Positions 13,938 to 22,306 of a DNA stretch of 34,875 nt are shown here, piece by piece; position 1 is the stretch's first letter; every line of letters begins with the position of its first letter. The notes under the pieces are model-generated. The model did no database searches and had not been told where the DNA came from. It saw nothing but the letters and a program-made list of their open reading frames with translations. The position numbers were made by a program, and so were the translations under genes. Location of the stretch: the NCBI GenBank assembly GCA_052144935.1, contig JBKQPR010000349.1:1-34875 (forward strand), given 5' to 3'. Source of the stretch: JOPF133 sp052144935 (GTDB taxonomy: Bacteria; Acidobacteriota; Terriglobia; Bryobacterales; Bryobacteraceae).

Positions 13938-15381
13938 AGGCGCCCCCGATCTTGATCCCTCCGAACCGCGCCGGGCTGGCGCCGTGGCCCGTTCCCATCA
14001 CCTGTTCCGGCTGGCCCTTGCCGCAGTTGGGGACGCCCCACAGGGTCCAGTGCTCGCGCCCGGCGATGGCTTGACACGCGTTCCAAAACTCGGTCGAGAT
14101 ACCGCTGTAGCTGGGGTTCTTGAACATGCGGACGCGCTTGCCGTGGCGCATCTCCCAGGCGATCTCGCAGCCGAACTGGAAGTTGAAGCGCTTGTCGTCG
14201 ATCGACCAGCTCCGGTTGGTCTCCATATAGATGCCGTGCGGCGTGTCGAAGACTTCGTCGAGCGAGTGCGGGCCGGGCAACAGGCTGACATTGGTCATGC
14301 GGATGAGCGGCAGGCGCGACCAGCCGTCCGCGCGCATGCAGCCGTTGGAGCGCGCCTCTCCCACCGCGGCGGCGGTTTCGCGCGAGGTCATGTAGCCCGT
14401 GAAGCGGCCCTCGCGGATGATGGCAGTGGATTGCGCGGGCACGCCCTCATCGTCGAAGAGGAACGTACCCAGGCCGGGGCCGTGCTCGGGACGCGCGTCG
14501 CACACCACGTTCACCGCTGGCGAGCCGTAGCGCAGGCTGCCAAGCTGGTCGAGCGTGAGGAAGCTCATGCCGGCGTAGTTGGCTTCGCTGCCCAGCACGC
14601 GGTCGAGTTCGATGGGGTGGCCGATGGATTCGTGGATCTGCAAGGCCAGTTGCGAGCTGTCCAGGATCAGGTCGAAGGCGCCTTCGGGGCATTGCGCGGC
14701 GGAGTGCAGCGCGACGGCCTCCTCGGCGATCCGCGGGGCGTTTTCCAGCAGGCGCAGCTCGTCCACCAGCTCGTATCCCTTCAACTGGAATTGGCCGCCG
14801 AAGGAGTTGGGATAGGAGCGCCTCTGGATCTCGCCTTCGCGGAAGCTGAGGGCCGAAAAGCCCGCCCCGGTGAGGTAGCGCGTCTGGTCGATCAGGCTGC
14901 CGGGCGTGGAAGCGAACACCTGGCGGCGCTTCTCGAAGTGCATCGAGGTTTCGGCCAGGTTGACGCCGTCGGTGCGGCGCAGTTCCTCGTCCACGGCCAG
15001 CAGGACGCCCAGGCTGCGGTCCACCGGGACCGCGAATGGATCGATGGCGATGGGCGAAACCCAGGTGGCCTCGTGCTTCTCTTCCGGCGCCAGCGCCACT
15101 TCGTGCTTGCGGGCGGCCGTGCCGGCCTGGGCGATTTCCAGGGCCAGGGCGGCGGCGGATTGGATGCCCTCGCGGGAAAGCTCGCCGGTGGCGGCGAAAC
15201 CCCAGCCACCGAAGGCCAGCACGCGAATGCCGACCCCCACGGATTCGCCGGCCGAGACGTGGCCGGCCTTGCCGTTCTTGGTGGTGAGGTCGCGAGTGCG
15301 GATCTCCACCGCGCGGGCATCGGCGTAAGTGACGCCGCGGCGCGCCACGGCATCCAGCGCTTCGAGCGCAAGGTCTTTCAT
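13927..15381 (-). CDS. tldD: TldD metalloprotease
   Basis: A 484-residue zinc peptidase subunit from the chosen ATG (15381, MKDLALEALDAVARRG). The HExxxH motif is HESIGH (His250-His255), followed by the typical PIELDRVLGSEANYAG. A longer frame begins 31 codons earlier but has a non-family N-terminus and starts inside the inverted repeat, so I prefer the internal ATG; the ATG three codons before (15390) is also possible. The only weak Shine-Dalgarno-like sequence is GAGACGG directly upstream. It is the first gene of the tldD-pmbA operon. The active site lies at the TldD/TldE interface in the known heterodimer. Confidence 0.95.
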   Translation of the reverse strand: MKDLALEALDAVARRGVTYADARAVEIRTRDLTTKNGKAGHVSAGESVGVGIRVLAFGGWGFAATGELSREGIQSAAALALEIAQAGTAARKHEVALAPEEKHEATWVSPIAIDPFAVPVDRSLGVLLAVDEELRRTDGVNLAETSMHFEKRRQVFASTPGSLIDQTRYLTGAGFSALSFREGEIQRRSYPNSFGGQFQLKGYELVDELRLLENAPRIAEEAVALHSAAQCPEGAFDLILDSSQLALQIHESIGHPIELDRVLGSEANYAGMSFLTLDQLGSLRYGSPAVNVVCDARPEHGPGLGTFLFDDEGVPAQSTAIIREGRFTGYMTSRETAAAVGEARSNGCMRADGWSRLPLIRMTNVSLLPGPHSLDEVFDTPHGIYMETNRSWSIDDKRFNFQFGCEIAWEMRHGKRVRMFKNPSYSGISTEFWNACQAIAGREHWTLWGVPNCGKGQPEQVMGTGHGASPARFGGIKIGGAYAG

Positions 15382-15428
15382 CCGTCTCATTGTCGCAGGA
15401 ACCCGCTCAGTCAGAAGCCAAGAAAGAT

Positions 15429-15520
15429 ATTGGCCACAGATGAACACAGATGAACACAGATAAGACAAGAACAAATTCTTTTGTGTTATCTGTGTTCATC
15501 TGTGTTTATCTGTGGCCAAT
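15429..15520. terminator. Long inverted repeat with internal 10-bp periodicity
   Basis: Two 35-bp arms (15429-15463 and 15486-15520) are complementary with a single mismatch around a 22-base loop, part of which can pair further. Each arm holds three 10-bp units of the form CACAGATGAA. In transcripts this would be a very strong hairpin between thrC (stop at 15536) and tldD. It may end thrC transcription. I recall this CCACAGATGAACACAGAT motif as a dispersed repeat in several bacterial phyla. Confidence 0.7.
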
Positions 15521-15535
15521 CATTCTTCCCCTGCT

Positions 15536-16726
15536 CTACTCGCCGGCCGCGGTCCTTGGGAACCGCGTCGAATAGGCCTCCGGGTACTTCAGTCCGGAGC
15601 CGGTGTTGTAGAGCACGATCCGATCGGTAGACTTGAGGAATCCCGAAGCCAGCAGCTTTTGCGCGGCGGCCACGCAGGCCGCGCCTTCGGGGGCGGGGTA
15701 GATGCCTTCGTCCGAGGCCAGTTGGACTCCGGCGTCCAGCATTTCGTCGTCGCTTACGGCGATGGCCGTGCCGCCGCTTTCGCGGACCCCCTGCAGCACC
15801 AGAAAATCGCCCAACGGCTTGGGCACCCTCAGGCCGGCGGCGACCGTCTGGGCGTGCTCGTAAAAGCGGCTGCGCGCTTCGTTCTCCTGGAAGGCGCGCA
15901 CCACCGGCTGGCAGCCCTCCGCCTGTACGGCCACCATCTTCGGCCGGCGCGAACCGATCCAGCCGAGTTGGTCCATCTCGGCGAAGGCCTTCCACATTCC
16001 AATCAGCCCGACGCCGCCGCCGGTGGGATAGAAGATCGCGTCGGGCAGCTCCCAATCCATCTGCTCGGCCACTTCGTAGCCCATGGTCTTCTTGCCTTCG
16101 ATGCGATACGGTTCTTTGAGCGTGCTGATATCGAACCAGCCTTCGATCGGGCCGCGCTCGGCCACCATGCGGCCGCAATCGCTGATCAGGCCGTCCACCA
16201 GGGTGACCTGGGCGCCGTACGCTTTGCACTCCAGGTAGTTGGCCTGCGGGACGTCGCGCGGCATGAAGATGTAGGACTCGATGCCCGCCGCCGCGGCGTA
16301 AGCGGCCAGCGCGCTGGCGGCATTTCCGGCCGAGGGAATGGCCACCTTGCGAATGCCCAGCGCCACGCACATCGAGATGGCGCAGGAAAGGCCGCGGGCC
16401 TTGAACGAAGCGGTGGGGTTGAGGCCCTCGTCCTTCACCCACAGCGAATCGGCGCCGATGCGCGCGCCCAGGCGGCGCGTGCGGACCAGCGGCGTCCAGC
16501 CTTCTCCCAGCGTGACGATCGACTCGTCCGGCGCCGGCAGAATGGGGGCATACCGCCACATACTGGAGGGACCCTGGGAAACCTCGCGCCGCGGCCACCG
16601 ATGCCGCAGCGTGTCGATATCGTAGCGGACCAGCAGCGGTCCTCCGCACTCGCAGAGGTTGGCGATCCGGCCGGCCTCGAAGCGCCTGGCACACAGGCTG
16701 CATTCCAAATGCGTCACTTTTGGCAT
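15536..16726 (-). CDS. thrC: Threonine synthase
   Basis: A fold-type II PLP enzyme that converts O-phosphohomoserine to threonine and phosphate. An N-terminal zinc-ribbon-like segment (Cys9, Cys12, Cys25, Cys27) precedes the catalytic domain. The PLP lysine is Lys109 in NPTASFKARG, the ribbon SAGNAASALAAYAA follows, and TGGGVGLIG binds the cofactor phosphate. The ATG at 16726 (MPKVTHLECSLC) matches the zinc-containing threonine synthases; an ATG at 16747 would add seven residues with no Shine-Dalgarno. Total about 396 residues, usual for this class. It is not clustered with other threonine genes here. The long inverted repeat lies just after its stop. Confidence 0.92.
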   Translation of the reverse strand: MPKVTHLECSLCARRFEAGRIANLCECGGPLLVRYDIDTLRHRWPRREVSQGPSSMWRYAPILPAPDESIVTLGEGWTPLVRTRRLGARIGADSLWVKDEGLNPTASFKARGLSCAISMCVALGIRKVAIPSAGNAASALAAYAAAAGIESYIFMPRDVPQANYLECKAYGAQVTLVDGLISDCGRMVAERGPIEGWFDISTLKEPYRIEGKKTMGYEVAEQMDWELPDAIFYPTGGGVGLIGMWKAFAEMDQLGWIGSRRPKMVAVQAEGCQPVVRAFQENEARSRFYEHAQTVAAGLRVPKPLGDFLVLQGVRESGGTAIAVSDDEMLDAGVQLASDEGIYPAPEGAACVAAAQKLLASGFLKSTDRIVLYNTGSGLKYPEAYSTRFPRTAAGE

Positions 16727-16855
16727 GGTAAATAGAGAGTCTAACATCCGGCGGCGGGGCGGCTGGCGGGGCGGGGCCGGATATGGCGGGGATGCCTGCC
16801 GGCATCGGTGAGTTGCGTGAGTGCCGGCGGAGGGCCGGCCTGCTGCAGTTCCCCT

Positions 16856-17218
16856 TTACGAGGCCTTCTTCAAAGTCAGCTCGAAGGTCCGGTCCATGGC
16901 AGGTAATTCGATGGTCAGCTTGATCTCGTCACCGCTCACGGCGCCTTTGTAATTCATGCGGAAATCGTTGCCGTTGAAGTTACGCACCACCGAGAAGGAG
17001 AGTTTGTCCCCGTCCACTTTGCCCTCCGAAATATCCGATTGGCCCATGGGACCGCTTTCCACCGTGCCGGTCAGCTTGCTGCCATCCACTTTGAACACAA
17101 AGGTGTTCTCCATGGTGCCATTGGGTGTCTCGATGGAGCCTTTCCACGTGCCGGACACATCCGCGCCCCAGGCGCACAGGGCGAATATCGCCGCGAGGGC
17201 GAAGAACGGTTTTTTCAT
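16856..17218 (-). CDS. Small exported lipocalin-like protein, unknown
   Basis: A 120-residue protein with a signal peptide (MKKPFFALAAIFALCAWGA) and a single domain of alternating beta strands: VSGTWKGSIETPNGTMENTFVFKVDGSKLTGTVES... Its G.W.G.......G.......F...G..LTGT pattern resembles the domains repeated in the N-terminal part of the neighbouring thioredoxin-fused protein. These secreted small beta-proteins are common in acidobacterial genomes, but no function is known to me. Upstream, out of frame, lies an unexplained open region at 17235-17400. Confidence 0.8.
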   Translation of the reverse strand: MKKPFFALAAIFALCAWGADVSGTWKGSIETPNGTMENTFVFKVDGSKLTGTVESGPMGQSDISEGKVDGDKLSFSVVRNFNGNDFRMNYKGAVSGDEIKLTIELPAMDRTFELTLKKAS

Positions 17219-17496
17219 TCTCCCAGTAAACGACGGATAGCTCGCCGCCGGGCCTTAAGTTTTGTAAAAGCTGATTGGCCTGCGCGGAAGCACTCAGCCC
17301 GGGCATCTCGTGGGTGAATTTCACGGGCCCGCCGTCACGCGTCATCTCCATGGTCGATTCGGAGACGAACTGAAGGCTGCGCCATCCGGCAGTGGTTGCG
17401 TCGCGAGAGTCGGAAGCCACGGAGCGGCGAGGCCCCAGGCCCGACCGGCGAAAGCGTCGGTCCCACCCTCCGCCACGTGCCACGACTGTAGCGCAC

Positions 17497-18744
17497 TTAC
17501 CGCCCTTCGCGGCGGGCAGCGGCTACGGGAGGTTCGGTCGTGGGGCGCTCGGCCAGCAACTTCTCCACCAGAGACGTCACTTCGGCGCGCAGCACCTTGT
17601 GAAACTCGCCGCTGGCCGGCGCCGCAAAGCCCGCGTGAATGCTGCGCACGCGGCCGTCGCGGCCCAGGAAGAAGGTGGTGGGCCAGGCGTCCAGGTTCAC
17701 GGCCTGCGGCAGCTTGGCGTGCAGCTCGCTGGTTTCGCCGGCCAGCAGCACGGTATATTCCAGGCCATACTGCTTCACGAAAGCCCGCAGCCGCGTGGGG
17801 TCCCTGAACTGCTCGGCTTCCTCAAAGGAGAGCGCCACGATTTCCAACCCCTGCGCGCGATAAGTGCGGTAGAGTTCTTCGAGAAAGGGCGCTTCGTCGT
17901 GGCAGTTGGGGCACCAGCTTCCGGAGATCGCCACGATCACCACTTTGCCGTGGAAGCGCGGGTCGGCGTCGGACACCGCGCGGCCATTCAGATCGACGCC
18001 CTGAAAATGGAGCGGCTCGGCGGGGTCTTTCACGCTTGTGTGCTGGAATGGATCGGTGGGTCCGGGCAGCCCTTTGGCGCGCGCTTCGGCGGGGCGGGTG
18101 GCGGTCAGCTTATTGCGTCCGTTCTGCACCACTTCCAGGGTGCCATCCGGCTGCGGGGTCACTTCCAGCAGCGCGGGCCGCGCGCCGGAGAAATGGCTCA
18201 GCACAAACTTGCCGCCGCGGAAGCTGCCGGTGAGCGTACCGGTGTCGCCATCCACTCGCAGAATGGCGGCCGAAACCTGCGCGCCCGACTGCCGCACGAT
18301 GAAGTGCCACGCCAGCTCGCCCTTGGGACTCTTCACCGCCAGCTCCCAGTCGCCCGCGATGTTGGGCGCGTTGCCTGCTTCGGCCAGCGACGCCACGGCC
18401 GGCGACGCCGCGGCGGGCCTGGCGGAAAAAGGATACGCGCGCCCTTCGCGGCCGTAGGTCCCTATGAGCGCGCCGTCCTTCAAGCTGGCTTCGAGCCTGG
18501 TGGCGTAGTGGTCGAAGTTCAACACCAGCGAGCCGTTGTCGAACCGGCCGCCGGTGGAAGGAACCTTTTCGTCGCCGTTGAAAAAGGCGCCTCTGATATC
18601 CGCACCGGAGCCCGAAAACTCCATGCGAAAGGGAATCGTGAGACCGTTTACGGTGACGGTGGCGTCCCAGAGTCCGCTCAGTCCCTGGGCCGCGATTGCG
18701 GGAGCGAGGGCCAGCAAGAGGGAAAGGAAAAGTCTGCGCCGCAT
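17497..18744 (-). CDS. Exported TlpA-like thioredoxin with two N-terminal beta domains
   Basis: A 415-residue protein with a signal peptide (about 1-19). Residues 21-105 (GLSGLWDATVTVNGLTIPFR...) and 128-220 (NIAGDWELAVKSPKGE...) are two related lipocalin-like beta domains, of the same kind as the small neighbouring protein. A C-terminal TlpA/AhpC-like thioredoxin domain (about 235-395) has the redox motif SWCPNC (Cys278, Cys281) and the cis-Pro region AWPTTFFLG. It would be a periplasmic thiol-disulfide oxidoreductase, possibly acting in cytochrome c maturation or thiol reduction; the partner is unknown. The Ala/Arg-rich C-terminal tail is unusual. It is the last gene on this strand before the coiled-coil pair. 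Confidence 0.88.
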   Translation of the reverse strand: MRRRLFLSLLLALAPAIAAQGLSGLWDATVTVNGLTIPFRMEFSGSGADIRGAFFNGDEKVPSTGGRFDNGSLVLNFDHYATRLEASLKDGALIGTYGREGRAYPFSARPAAASPAVASLAEAGNAPNIAGDWELAVKSPKGELAWHFIVRQSGAQVSAAILRVDGDTGTLTGSFRGGKFVLSHFSGARPALLEVTPQPDGTLEVVQNGRNKLTATRPAEARAKGLPGPTDPFQHTSVKDPAEPLHFQGVDLNGRAVSDADPRFHGKVVIVAISGSWCPNCHDEAPFLEELYRTYRAQGLEIVALSFEEAEQFRDPTRLRAFVKQYGLEYTVLLAGETSELHAKLPQAVNLDAWPTTFFLGRDGRVRSIHAGFAAPASGEFHKVLRAEVTSLVEKLLAERPTTEPPVAAARREGR

Positions 18745-18790
18745 CGAATACCTCTTTCTCTATCGACTATACGGAGATCTGATGCGAGTG

Positions 18791-19006
18791 TCAATGCGGA
18801 GGTTGCAGGCAAGAGATTAAGGCAGCTTGGCGTGACCGTTGCGGCCCCGCTGCAAGGGACTGGATGAACGCTTGCAACTGGGCGTCGGTCTTGCGCTGCG
18901 AAGCGGCCAGGGAATTGATCATCTTCATCCCTTGCAGGATGAGCTTGCGAATGGCCGCGATCTGGCGATCGTGCTCCGCCACGCGGGCTTCGAGCTTGGT
19001 AGGCAT
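18791..19006 (-). CDS. Short coiled-coil protein, copy 1, frameshifted tail
   Basis: ATG (19006, AGGAGA six bases upstream) encodes MPTKLEARVAEHDRQIAAIR and further heptads, about 71 residues, probably forming a coiled coil. It is nearly the same as the gene at 19160. Relative to that copy, one extra T in TCCCTTGCAG (near 18852) shifts the end of the frame, so the tail reads SLAAGPQRSRQAALISCLQP instead of SLQRGRNGHAKLP. Without the extra base the original stop TAA would be reached at 18819. It also lacks a 21-bp repeat (LATSQRE) found in copy 2. Function is unknown. Confidence 0.6.
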   Translation of the reverse strand: MPTKLEARVAEHDRQIAAIRKLILQGMKMINSLAASQRKTDAQLQAFIQSLAAGPQRSRQAALISCLQPPH

Positions 19007-19159
19007 TGGTTTCTCCTGCCGGATGGGGACCAAAGGCGCCCCGGCTGTTTCCTATCTTGCCAGATCCTGGAGAGCGCTTCAACCAGCCACGCCAGCCGGC
19101 GGCCGCGCGGACCAGAGAGGAATGCAGCCATACCGGATAGGGCGTCGCGCCTTCAAAAT

Positions 19160-19369
19160 TTAGGGCAGCTTGGCGTGACCGTTGCGTCCCCGCTGCAGGG
19201 ACTGGATGAAGGCTTGCAACTGGGCGTCGGTCTTGCGTTGCGAGGCGGCCAGCTCGCGCTGCGAGGTGGCCAGGGAATTGATCATCTTCATTCCTTGCAG
19301 GATGAGCTTGCGGATGGCCGCGATCTGGCGGTCGTGCTCCGACACGCGGGCTTCGAGCTTGGTAGGCAC
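19160..19369 (-). CDS. Short coiled-coil protein, copy 2, GTG start
   Basis: A GTG at 19369 replaces the ATG of copy 1 (VPTKLEARVSEHDRQIAAIR...), and the upstream Shine-Dalgarno is weaker (AGAAG where copy 1 has AGGAG). The 69-residue frame runs without shift to the expected tail SLQRGRNGHAKLP. It carries an additional heptad (NSLATSQRELAASQRK), from a 21-bp internal duplication. Similarity between copies extends upstream of both genes (CTATCTTGCCAGATCCTGG), so the duplicated unit is about 280 bp. Function is unknown. Confidence 0.6.
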   Translation of the reverse strand: MPTKLEARVSEHDRQIAAIRKLILQGMKMINSLATSQRELAASQRKTDAQLQAFIQSLQRGRNGHAKLP

Positions 19370-19522
19370 TGGTTTCTTCTGCCGAATGGGCCAGAGGGCG
19401 CGCCGGCTGTTTCTTATCTTGCCAGATCCTGGCGGGGGCTTCAACCGGTAGACGCCGGCCACGCCGGCCCGGCAGGCGCCGGCACCGGTCAAAGCCCGGA
19501 AAGTGCCGCGTGGCGGGGCCGG

Positions 19523-20032
<510 letters not shown>

Positions 20033-20081
20033 ATGGTCTCCTGTCTGATTGAAGCTTACAGCAAAGACCATAACAGGCATT

Positions 20082-20100
20082 GCGGACAGTTTCAGTCCGC
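20082..20100. promoter_or_regulatory. Palindromic operator candidate in the DinB/WYL intergenic region
   Basis: GCGGAC and GTCCGC are perfect 6-bp arms around AGTTTCA (20088-20094), lying inside the 89-bp gap between two divergent genes. Symmetric positions G and C in the spacer also match. This is the likely binding site of the WYL regulator encoded next door, but no binding data support it. Confidence 0.5.
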
Positions 20101-20121
20101 GAGTCGTGGCAGACTGGAAGC

Positions 20122-21078
20122 ATGTTGGAGACCTCGGCACGCTTGCTGCGATTGCTGTCGCTGTTTCAGGCGCAGCGCTACTGGTCGGGCGCGCTGCTCG
20201 CCGAACGGCTGGAAGTGACGGCGCGCACGCTGCGCCGCGATGTGGATCGGCTGCGCAGCCTCGGATACCCGGTGAATTCGACTTCGGGCATAGCGGGCGG
20301 CTATCAGCTTGGGGCGGGCGCCACGCTGCCCCCGCTGCTGCTCGACGACGATGAGGCCGTGGCGGTAGCGGTCGGATTGCGAACGGCCGCCAGCGGCACG
20401 GTCGCCGGAATCGAAGAGGCCTCCGTGCGTGCGCTGTCGAAGCTGCAGCGCGTGCTGCCCGAGCGGTTGCGGCGGAGGGTCACGGCGCTCGATGCCTTCA
20501 TCCTGCCGCTGGCCAACACCGGTCCGAGAGTACACGCCGAAACGCTTTCGGAGATCGCGGGCGCCTGCCGCGATTTGCAGAAGCTGCGGTTCGGTTACCA
20601 CAGCCGCGATGGCGCCGCGACCACGCGCGAAGTGGAGCCTCACCGTCTGGTACACACCGGCCGGCGATGGTACCTGGCCGCATTCGATGTGGGCCGCAAC
20701 AATTGGCGGACGTTCCGCGTGGACCGGATCCAACCGCCCCTGACCACCGGCCTGCGCTTCACCTCGCGCCAGCCGCCCGAGGGCGATTTCGCGGCCTATG
20801 TGTCGCGTAGCGTCTCCTACGATCGGCGCCCGGCGAAGGTGATTTTGCATGCTTCGGTGGAGCAGGCCGCCGAGCGCGTGCCCCCCGCGGCGGGGACGCT
20901 GGAAGCGCTCGACGAGCACCGCTGCGTGCTGCACACCGGAGACTGCTCGCTCGACGGGCTGTCGGTGCACCTGGCATTGCTGGGTTTCGAGTTTGAGGTG
21001 CGGGAGCCGGCGGAGCTGGCGGAGCGGATTCGGCGGTTGGCGGCACGGCTCAGCCGGGCGTGCACCTCAACCGCCTGA
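20122..21078 (+). CDS. WYL-domain transcriptional regulator (YafY-like)
   Basis: A 318-residue regulator. The N-terminal winged helix-turn-helix (about 1-60) contains ARLLRLLSLFQAQRYWSGALLAERLEVTARTLRRDVDRLRSLG, a DeoR-like HTH with the Y..N..GIAGGYQL wing. The central and C-terminal WYL domain has the R..EPHRLVHTGRRWYLAAFD core and the FRVDRI motif, a ligand-sensing fold. I chose ATG 20122 with GGAAG upstream, because the 14 extra residues before it are not family-like. It is divergent from the DinB gene and most likely binds the palindrome between them, controlling itself and DinB. Confidence 0.9.
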   Translation: MLETSARLLRLLSLFQAQRYWSGALLAERLEVTARTLRRDVDRLRSLGYPVNSTSGIAGGYQLGAGATLPPLLLDDDEAVAVAVGLRTAASGTVAGIEEASVRALSKLQRVLPERLRRRVTALDAFILPLANTGPRVHAETLSEIAGACRDLQKLRFGYHSRDGAATTREVEPHRLVHTGRRWYLAAFDVGRNNWRTFRVDRIQPPLTTGLRFTSRQPPEGDFAAYVSRSVSYDRRPAKVILHASVEQAAERVPPAAGTLEALDEHRCVLHTGDCSLDGLSVHLALLGFEFEVREPAELAERIRRLAARLSRACTSTA

Positions 21079-21148
21079 CGACGGGGCGTCATGACACACG
21101 CCACCGGACCCCGCTGGCACTTCTCCTGCATGGGCGTTTCCGGTCCAG

Positions 21149-21426
21149 TTCAATGCGCGGGTGGCGATCGAGGCGATCCGCGGCGAGAGGACGCTCAGCC
21201 AGTTGGGATCGCAGCTCAAGGTGCATCCTAATCCGGATTGCGAAGTGGAGGAAGTCTGCTATGGAACAACTGCCGGAGCTTTTCGTGGACGGGCGGACGC
21301 CTAATGGGCGGAACGGCTACGCCGACAGCGATGCGCTCTACGAAGAGATTGGGCGGCTGAAGGTGGAACTGGATTGGCTCAAAAAAAGTCGGCATGCTCG
21401 ATTGAGGAGATGCGGTCGCTGGGTCT
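21149..21426 (+). pseudogene. IS3-family transposase orfA remnant, with start of orfB
   Basis: Read with one correction the DNA encodes FNARVAIEAIRGERTLSQLG, then HPN-RIAKWRKSAMEQLPELFV, then LYEEIGRLKVELDWLKK. This is the helix-turn-helix and leucine-zipper part of IS3 orfA. An extra base at 21233 shifts the frame. The A7G run (21381-21388) fits the slippage site used to make the orfAB fusion: in the -1 frame the sequence continues as orfB-like SACSIEEMRSL and then stops being recognisable. The N-terminus, all of the orfB catalytic domain and the inverted ends are missing. Confidence 0.8.
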
Positions 21427-21492
21427 TCGACCGCCTGAAAAAGTGCTTCTGAAACACTCTTGATACGGAATGTCTTGGCTGAATACAGGGTC

Positions 21493-22056
21493 ATGCGAGC
21501 CTGTCGTCGCCTCCATGTCCGTCTTCCCAAGCGACGCCGGGCTAAGCTGGATGGCATTCTCAACGGCGGCATCCAACCAGTTCGCGTCGTTCTCCGCGCC
21601 TTGACGCTCTCCCAATTGCACCAGGGAAAGGCGGCTTCCGAGGTGGCCGACAATCTCCGGATTACGCCCAAGACCGTCCGTGAGATGGGCCGTCGCTACG
21701 AGGACGCCGGTTTGGCCCAGGCGCTGTACGACAAGCAGCGTCCCCGTGCGCTACCACTGCTGAACCACAATAAGCGCCTACGGATCGTCGCGATGGTTTG
21801 CGCCGCTCCCCCACAAGGCTATGCGCGCTGGACCGTCCGGCTGATAACCGGGGAAGCGGTCAAGCGCAATCTGGTTCCCAAGGTGGGGAGGGAGGCAATC
21901 CGGATCTTGTTGCAATGCCACGACCTCCAGCCTGGCACGAAAAAATGTGGTGTATGGCCGAGCTCGACGACGATTACATCGAGCCCATGGAAAATGTGCT
22001 GGAGGTCTATGAAAGGCCGCTATCAGCCGAAGAACCGGTGGTGTGCGTCCCCGAGG
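21493..22056 (+). pseudogene. IS630-family transposase remnant, frameshifted and truncated
   Basis: ATG 21493 opens a frame with the IS630 DNA-binding half: a winged helix-turn-helix with LRALTLSQLHQGKAASEVADN and ITPKTVREMGRRYEDAGL, then ARWTVRLITGEAVKRNLVPK and VGREAIRILLQCHDL. One base is missing near 21933; the frame then continues as WHEKMWCMAELDDDYIEPME and NVLEVYERPLSAEEPVVCV. At that point the catalytic core VVCVDEK should begin, but it reads VVCVPE and similarity ends. Most of the DDE domain and the terminal repeats are absent. It sits directly after the IS3 fragment. Sequence from 22057 to 22306 shows nothing I recognise. Confidence 0.85.
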
Positions 22057-22306
22057 GGCTATCCTCGCCGGGGACGCTACGCACAGCCGGTTCGGCGCGG
22101 ACGCCCTGCCGGGATTGAAGGCATTCATGAACGGCGGAACCTCCAGGATCAACCTCCCATTGGACCTATCGTCGCCTATCCCGCAGAAATGGCGACGAAT
22201 CCCACCCGGCCGTGAGGAATGCACTTTGATCCAGAGAGAACAGCGCGGCCCTGGAGAGTGCCCTGGAGAACCCCACGGCAGCCTGAAAACCTGCCCCACA
22301 ACCCTG

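Noticed and set aside
13501..15453. 650-codon open frame opposite tldD/pmbA
   Set aside because: Shadow frame of the genuine TldD with its HESIGH zinc motif.
15382..15474. Upstream start of tldD adding 31 residues
   Set aside because: The extension lies partly in the long inverted repeat, has a Cys/Leu-rich non-family sequence and lacks a Shine-Dalgarno.
22057..22306. Continuation of the IS630 transposase
   Set aside because: After VVCVPE none of the three frames matches the expected DDE core; the sequence has no recognisable origin.
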